From contig JAFXSM010000027.1 in assembly GCA_017525605.1 (NCBI GenBank), forward strand, positions 1 to 64,000: a stretch of 64,000 nt of DNA, written 5' to 3'. The notes beneath the pieces were generated by a model. The model did no database searches. It saw only the letters and a program-made list of their open reading frames with translations, and was not told the DNA's origin. The translations under genes and the position numbers were made by a program. The stretch is from Treponema sp. Lineage in GTDB: Bacteria; Spirochaetota; Spirochaetia; Treponematales; Treponemataceae. This document shows positions 58,877-64,000 of the stretch, in pieces (positions within the stretch are counted from its first letter, which is position 1; every line of letters begins with the position of its first letter).

Positions 58877-61489
58877 TTACAGGGCGAACATCGAGTTGAC
58901 TTTCCTGTAAAGCTCGTTAGCAGTTTCCTTTTGTTCTTCGGAAAGCTGCACCGATTCGTCAACGAGGGTCTCAAGCGATGCTAGCGTTTCGTTGATTGAC
59001 GTCGGGAAACCTCTGCTTATCTTGAACCAGTATGTTCCGACTCCGTCCGTGTGGAGCGTGATGAATCCGTATTCGTTCGCGGACTTTCCCTTCTTCTGCT
59101 TTGCCGCCGTTATGCGGAGCGCGAATTTCAGGTTGCTTATCAGAAGCTCCTTTCCGCCGTCCTCGTTTATGTTGATGTTCAGATTTTTCGGGTATTCGCC
59201 GTCGTGGATTGGTTTCAGGTCGAACGTCTTCACGACCTTGAAAACGACTTCCGCCTTCTCGCCGTTCATAAGCTCGTATTTTCCGATTTTGAGACGTGCT
59301 CGGATTCCTGCAATCTGGGCGAGCTTGTTCTTGTCCTGCTCCTGCTCAAGTGCCTTTTTCAGATGCTCAAGCGGAAGGACTAGAATCTTCTTTCCTTTTT
59401 CCTTGACGATTTTGAACGTTATTCCGCCGAATGTTATTTCGTTGTCGTTCTTCTTCTTTTCTTTTTCTTCCTTGCTGAGCTTTCCGCCGAAAATTCCGTC
59501 GTCCCTTCCGATTTTCTTTCCCTTGAAATCATCGAAATTCGTTCCGTTGAATTCGTAGCTTCCCGTGAGAATCTTGTTCTTCGAGCCTGTCCGTGCGTAT
59601 GTGAGACGTGCCTCAAGGTCCGGAGAGATTTTGTTGAGGAGTGCCTTCGTGAGCGGGGAGACCGATGACGCGAATGTCCTCGAAGTCCTGACGATTTCGC
59701 CTGCGACGATGTAGAGCGGGTCTTTCTTGAACATGGAGCTTCCCGGGTGAATCGAGATGTGGTCTGCCGTGAGGGAGCGGTAGCTTTCGCGTCCTTCCCT
59801 GACGCATACGAACTGAATCAGGCCCGCGGCAATGCAGCACAGGTAGTTGTCCATCGAGCCGCCCGACGTTATCGGGATTCCCATGTGGTTGATTTCCTCC
59901 TCAAGCTGCATCTTGATGTTCTCGATTTCCGCCATAACTTTTTCGTCGAGGTAGTTGTTCTGGCAGAACCTTGTCTTGTTCCTCATCGCAACGTATGTCC
60001 TGAAAAGCTTGACGTAGCTCACGAAGTCGCCCTGCATGTCGCGGAAGTTGTGGTGTGCGCGGCGCGCTTCCATCTCTTCCCCCTGCGGAAGGACGAACGG
60101 CGAATTCGTGCTCATGAATGAAGCCGCGATGAGCGTTTCCTCAAGCACGTCAGGATAGTTCATTATGCTTTCTACTATTATTCTGCTGATTCTAGGCTCA
60201 AGCGGAAATTCCACCATCATCTTTCCGATTTTCGATAGCGTGTTGTCGGCTTCAAGTGCGCCCAAGAAATTCAGCGTCTCCACGGCTCCCTGGATTCCTG
60301 CGTCCTCCGGGGGCGAGATGAAGTCGAACTGGCTGAATTCAGTTATTCCGAGTTCCGACATCCTTAAGACGACTTCGCTGAGGTCTGTCCTGTGGATTTC
60401 TTCCGTCGTGAATTCCGGTCTCTTCTCGAAATCGTCGCGTTTGTAGAGCCTGTAGCAGGTTCCAGCCTGCGTTCGTCCTGCCCGTCCTCGACGCTGGTTG
60501 CAGCTTGCCTTGCTGACTGGAGTTTCAATCAGCGACGACGTGTATGTTCTTGGCGAGTAGAAATTGAGTTTCGCAAGCCCTGAGTCGATGACAGTCGTGA
60601 TTCCGTTTATCGTCACGGAAGTTTCCGCGATGTTCGTTGAGATTACGACTTTGCGCTTTCCGAGCGGTGCTTTTTCGAACACGCGCTCCTGTTCCTCTTT
60701 CGGAAGCCTGCCGTAAAGCGGAATTATGTGCAGCTTGTGCCTGACTGACGAGTAGGAAAGACGCTGCACGCAGTCCTTTATGATTTTCTCTCCTGGAAGG
60801 AAAATCAGGATGTCGCCTTTTTCTCCGTTCTCGATGACCCTGTCCACCGTGGATTCAATTTTTGCAAGCAGAAGCTCAGAGCCGATTGCCGTTGTCGTCG
60901 TCGGTTTTCCTTCCGGCGGGTCGTAAATCATCGTGACAGGGTATGTCTGGGTGTCAATCGTCACAATCGGTGCGTCGTCGAAATATTTCGAGAACGCCTC
61001 CGCATTCATCGTCGCGCTCGATACAACGACCCTGAATTCCGGCCTCGATTTTATCACGCGCTTCAATAGTCCGAGTACGAAGTCGATGTTCAGGCTGCGC
61101 TCATGCGCTTCGTCAACCATCATCACGGAATAATTGTGCAGCCACGGGTCTATCTTCATCTCCTGCAGTAGGATTCCGTCCGTCATGATTTTTATCTTCG
61201 TCGTCGGGTCTGTCTTGTCGTCGAACCTCATCTTGTATCCGACAAGCCCCGGGTACGTCGTCCCGAGCTGCTTCGAGATGAACTCCGACACGCTGAGGGC
61301 TGCGATTCGCCTCGGCTGCGTCACGGCTATCATTCCGTCCTTCGAGTATCCTGCCTCGTGAAGAATCACGGGAATCTGCGTCGTCTTTCCAGAGCCCGTC
61401 GGACTCTGCACGATTACGACCTGATTGTTTTTGAGAGATTCAAGGATTTTGTCCTTCTGTTCGTAAACTGGTAATTTCTGATAATCCAT
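58877..61489 (-). CDS. hrpA: DEAH-box helicase HrpA-like
   Basis: 870 residues. QSPTGSGKTTQIP (motif I), MVDEAHERSLNIDF (motif II), SSATMNAEAF (motif III) and QRRGRAGRTQAGTCYRLY (motif VI) are complete. Shorter than E. coli HrpA (1300 aa) as in many bacteria. Acts on RNA-protein complexes or stalled ribosomes. Promoter -10 TATAAT is at 61531-61536. Confidence 0.92.
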   Translation of the reverse strand: MDYQKLPVYEQKDKILESLKNNQVVIVQSPTGSGKTTQIPVILHEAGYSKDGMIAVTQPRRIAALSVSEFISKQLGTTYPGLVGYKMRFDDKTDPTTKIKIMTDGILLQEMKIDPWLHNYSVMMVDEAHERSLNIDFVLGLLKRVIKSRPEFRVVVSSATMNAEAFSKYFDDAPIVTIDTQTYPVTMIYDPPEGKPTTTTAIGSELLLAKIESTVDRVIENGEKGDILIFLPGEKIIKDCVQRLSYSSVRHKLHIIPLYGRLPKEEQERVFEKAPLGKRKVVISTNIAETSVTINGITTVIDSGLAKLNFYSPRTYTSSLIETPVSKASCNQRRGRAGRTQAGTCYRLYKRDDFEKRPEFTTEEIHRTDLSEVVLRMSELGITEFSQFDFISPPEDAGIQGAVETLNFLGALEADNTLSKIGKMMVEFPLEPRISRIIVESIMNYPDVLEETLIAASFMSTNSPFVLPQGEEMEARRAHHNFRDMQGDFVSYVKLFRTYVAMRNKTRFCQNNYLDEKVMAEIENIKMQLEEEINHMGIPITSGGSMDNYLCCIAAGLIQFVCVREGRESYRSLTADHISIHPGSSMFKKDPLYIVAGEIVRTSRTFASSVSPLTKALLNKISPDLEARLTYARTGSKNKILTGSYEFNGTNFDDFKGKKIGRDDGIFGGKLSKEEKEKKKNDNEITFGGITFKIVKEKGKKILVLPLEHLKKALEQEQDKNKLAQIAGIRARLKIGKYELMNGEKAEVVFKVVKTFDLKPIHDGEYPKNLNININEDGGKELLISNLKFALRITAAKQKKGKSANEYGFITLHTDGVGTYWFKISRGFPTSINETLASLETLVDESVQLSEEQKETANELYRKVNSMFAL

Positions 61490-61530
61490 CTATATATTCC
61501 TAAAAGTTTATGTTCGTTCGTTAAAGTTCC

Positions 61531-61536
61531 ATTATA
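61531..61536 (-). promoter_or_regulatory. -10 box of hrpA
   Basis: TATAAT on the minus strand, 41 bases upstream of the hrpA start. The -35 is weak. Confidence 0.4.
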
Positions 61537-61562
61537 GCAGAATTTTTGCAAAACGCGTTTGT

Positions 61563-61592
61563 AGCAGATTAACTTGAAAGTGGTAATCTGCT
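61563..61592 (-). terminator. Hairpin directly after the CapA-like gene
   Basis: AGCAGATTA and TAATCTGCT pair perfectly around 12 bases and touch the stop codon. No T run follows, so termination is uncertain. Confidence 0.45.
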
Positions 61593-63026
61593 TTACCAGT
61601 CGCCTTTCGGAAGATAATCCTCCATGAGCTTCTTGCGTTTCGAAAGATAATTCTTCCATTTTATGTATTCCGCCTCGTCGAGAATCTCAAGTAGCCTGTC
61701 GTCCAGAAACCTGATTACATACCGGTTGTCGCTTGAGACCATCACCGTAATCAGGTTCGCTTTCGTCTTCGTTATCGAAATCTTCTTCTCGTTTCCTTTC
61801 GTTTCGGAAAGCTTCTTCTCAAGCGAAATCTCCATGAAAATCCCTTCGCCCCTGTAGTCGAAGCTGTCGCCCGGGTTGTCGAAATGCTGGGTTCTTCTTT
61901 GCCCCGAAATCGTGTTTCCGTTCGCGTACATGATGAATGCGTCCCTGTTGTCGCCGGCCTGCACTTTCTCCCATTCCTGAACGACGTGCGGGTGGTTCGC
62001 CCAAACGATGTCCGCGCCGCATTCGTTTATCAGCTGATGGCAGAAAGCCCTGTGGTCTTCTGAAACTTTCAGGACGTACTCTGGCTCGTCGTTGTGCACC
62101 GAGATTACGAAAAGGTCGTGCTCGTTCGCGTTTTTCAGCGCGTTGAGCTGCTTTTTCAGGAGCGCGCGCTTTTCCCTCGGATAATAATCGATGTAGTCTG
62201 AATAATCGTTCCTGTTCAAAAGCTCCGTAATTGCCACGAAAAGGATTTTCCATTTTGTCGTCTTCGGTTTCTCGTTTCCGTTTTCGTCTTTTTCGGTAAT
62301 CGGCTTTCCGTTCTGGTCCGCGACCGGTATTTCCTTTTCGATTACCTTGTACGTCAGTTCCCCGTCCGCCTTTTCCCGAAGCCCTGCCGCCCAAACGTCG
62401 CTCCTGTTCTTGAAATATTCCCTTGTCGAATTTATTCCTTTTAAATACTGGTCGTTCGTGTGATTGTTCGCGAGCGAGAAAACGTCGAACCCTGCCTTTA
62501 TCGCCTGCTCGACGTATGTCGTGTGCATGTTGAAAGTCGGGTAGGATTTCCACGGCTTCGAGTCCATGACGGGCGACTCAAGGTTGCAGAAAGCGATGTC
62601 GACCGACTGGATTTTTTTCTCCACGTACTTCCATATCCTGTCGAATTTTCCCGGCGCGAAGTTTTCCTCGTGCGCCATCACGTCGCCCGCAAAGAGAAGG
62701 CTGATTGTCGATGATGTTTCGATTTGCGCTGGCGGAGGATTTTCTTTTTTGCCGTCTTCTTTTTTTCCGTTTTCCTTTTCTTTTTTCTGCTCGTCTTTCT
62801 TTTTTGAGTCGTTCGTCGTTTCAGAAATCTGCTCGGTGCTTCCTTTTTCGGATTCATTTTCTCCGCCTGCGATTTTTTCGGTTGTCGTACAAGAAAGAAC
62901 CGAGAGCGAGAGTGCGAGAATCAGAGAAAGCTTTGCGGTTTGAAATCTCCTGCATTTTTTCTGGTTTTGATTTGCTGAATTCAGATTTGTGGTGATGTTT
63001 GAATAAAAAGAACTTGTGAAAAACAT
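61593..63026 (-). CDS. CapA-family lipoprotein (metallophosphatase fold)
   Basis: 477 residues. A lipobox LSVLSC lies at about residues 41-46 after a long basic lead. A Ser/Glu/Lys-rich linker follows, then the CapA core: LLFAGDVMAHE, FCNLESPVMD, FSLANNHTND and VWANHPHVVQ hold the metal residues. The family includes poly-gamma-glutamate capsule proteins and other metallo-hydrolases. A surface role is likely; substrate unknown. The start may be internal. Confidence 0.8.
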   Translation of the reverse strand: MFFTSSFYSNITTNLNSANQNQKKCRRFQTAKLSLILALSLSVLSCTTTEKIAGGENESEKGSTEQISETTNDSKKKDEQKKEKENGKKEDGKKENPPPAQIETSSTISLLFAGDVMAHEENFAPGKFDRIWKYVEKKIQSVDIAFCNLESPVMDSKPWKSYPTFNMHTTYVEQAIKAGFDVFSLANNHTNDQYLKGINSTREYFKNRSDVWAAGLREKADGELTYKVIEKEIPVADQNGKPITEKDENGNEKPKTTKWKILFVAITELLNRNDYSDYIDYYPREKRALLKKQLNALKNANEHDLFVISVHNDEPEYVLKVSEDHRAFCHQLINECGADIVWANHPHVVQEWEKVQAGDNRDAFIMYANGNTISGQRRTQHFDNPGDSFDYRGEGIFMEISLEKKLSETKGNEKKISITKTKANLITVMVSSDNRYVIRFLDDRLLEILDEAEYIKWKNYLSKRKKLMEDYLPKGDW

Positions 63027-63064
63027 TTTTGCATTCTATCACCGACCTAGGATAAAATTGAAGA

Positions 63065-64000
63065 ATGCAGAGTGATTTATTGAAAGACAGGCTCTTTGAT
63101 TTGATTTCCGAAGCGGAGCCTGCCGATTTTTCTTTCGCCGAAATTGTGCGCCGTCGTTGGCAGAGCATTGCTAAGCCGCTCGGCGGTCTTGGCGCGTTCG
63201 AGGATATCGTGTGCCGGATTGCTTCCGTGCAAAAAACTGAAAACCCCACTGTCGAAAAACGTGCGCTTGCGATTTTCTGCGCCGACAACGGAATAGTCGA
63301 GGAGGGCGTTTCGCAGACCGACTCGTCCGTAACGCGCGTGGTCTACGAGAACATGAAAAGGGGCATGAGCTCTGCCTGCAAAATGGCGGAAATTGCGAGC
63401 TGCGATGTTTTCCCCTACGACGTAGGGATTTCCCCATGCGGCACAAAGAATTTTTTAAAAGAAGACGCGATGACTTTTTCGAACGCAATTGAATCCATAT
63501 TCCGCGGAATCGAAATTGCGGGCGAGCTTTCTTCCCGCTACGACATTTTGGCGACCGGCGAAATGGGAATCGGGAACACCACGACTTCTTCGGCGGTGCT
63601 TGCTTCTCTTCTTTCTTTGGATGCGAGCGTCGTGACCGGAAGAGGTGCGGGGCTTTCGGATTCCTCCCTGAAGCACAAAATCGAAGTCATAAGGCGCGGA
63701 ATCGAAATGCGGAATGTTGACAAGACGGACGTTCTTGACGTTCTTCACAAAGTCGGCGGGTTCGACATCGCTTCCATGTGCGGATTTTTCATCGGCGGAG
63801 CAATCCATCACCGCCCCGTAATCATCGACGGGCTGATTTCGGCTGTCTCCGCCCTCTGCGCCGTAAAACTCTGCCCGCACGTTTCCGACATCCTGATTCC
63901 GAGCCACGTCTCTTCCGAGCCTGCCGGAAAAATCGTGCTCGGCGCACTGAACCTTGAGCCGCTCGTGACTGCCGGAATGCATCTTGGCGAGGGCACCGGC
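63065..64000 (+). CDS. cobT: Nicotinate-nucleotide-dimethylbenzimidazole phosphoribosyltransferase, 5' part
   Basis: The frame runs off the window after 312 codons. SIAKPLGGLGAFEDIV, FCADNGIVEEGVSQT, ATGEMGIGNTTTSSAVLAS, VTGRGAGLSD and the final GMHLGEGTG are CobT motifs. It makes alpha-ribazole phosphate for the lower loop of cobalamin. A TAAAAT box 7 bases before the ATG suggests a leaderless transcript. Confidence 0.93.
   Translation, partial: MQSDLLKDRLFDLISEAEPADFSFAEIVRRRWQSIAKPLGGLGAFEDIVCRIASVQKTENPTVEKRALAIFCADNGIVEEGVSQTDSSVTRVVYENMKRGMSSACKMAEIASCDVFPYDVGISPCGTKNFLKEDAMTFSNAIESIFRGIEIAGELSSRYDILATGEMGIGNTTTSSAVLASLLSLDASVVTGRGAGLSDSSLKHKIEVIRRGIEMRNVDKTDVLDVLHKVGGFDIASMCGFFIGGAIHHRPVIIDGLISAVSALCAVKLCPHVSDILIPSHVSSEPAGKIVLGALNLEPLVTAGMHLGEGTG

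Noticed and set aside
61819..62553. A long 244-codon minus-strand frame rich in Arg inside the CapA-like gene
   Set aside because: It is an out-of-phase shadow of a conserved gene with no ribosome site.

Overview
This window is chromosomal DNA from a spirochaete, most probably a Treponema. The evidence is a two-membrane envelope (an lptF-lptG pair and CapA/HEAT-type exported proteins), a compact dut-lptF-lptG-tgt operon, and Treponema-like small integrase and toxin-antitoxin remnants. Base composition is uneven. Roughly the first 12.5 kb is visibly A+T-rich and reads as an acquired defence island, while the flanking housekeeping DNA and the prophage are richer in G+C. The genus is inferred from gene content only.

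Layout. (1) 1-2.4 kb: the 3' end of an ArfB-type ribosome-rescue gene, a HipA-fold kinase with a winged-helix tail whose upstream region carries four helically phased repeats, and a truncated integrase beside a tRNA 3'-end remnant (old island edge). (2) 2.6-12.3 kb, minus strand: one tightly packed operon with two different hsdM genes, an hsdS split by a one-base frame change, a shortened AlbA_2-winged-helix protein, hsdR and a 701-aa P-loop ATPase. A palindrome overlaps the promoter and start. (3) 12.35-12.62 kb: a strongly structured probable non-coding RNA. (4) 13.4-21.9 kb: housekeeping genes (ArsC-like, hypoxanthine-DNA glycosylase, dut, lptF, lptG, tgt, HEAT protein), then a DUF3800 gene and a PIN toxin-antitoxin pair separated by a repeated terminator element. 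(5) 22.12-54.60 kb: a complete Mu-like transposable prophage. It has about 41-bp imperfect terminal inverted repeats and a short target duplication, and it sits inside a host gene whose two halves (22.0 and 54.6-55.8 kb) rejoin in frame. (6) 54.6-64 kb: pncB with an operator-like hairpin, a 189-bp inverted-repeat element, manC, hrpA, a CapA-like lipoprotein gene and the start of cobT.

The prophage is divergent. From a LexA/S24-type repressor at 44 kb, early genes (Ner, DUF3164, DUF3102, MuA, MuB, GemA, Mor) and then capsid and tail genes run leftward to the left end. Lysis, terminase, portal and gpF run rightward to the right end, so the Mu late cluster is split over two arms. At the left end a serine invertase adjoins a 478-bp segment bounded by inverted repeats. 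The segment holds the expressed tail-fibre tip and, tail to tail on the other strand, a silent alternative tip, making a minimal host-range switch. Further points of note are a probable -1 frameshift in the tail chaperone, a terminator enclosing the gpI start codon, a gpF protein with an extra C-terminal nuclease-like domain, and a duplicated 159-bp terminator/leader in the right-end cargo region.
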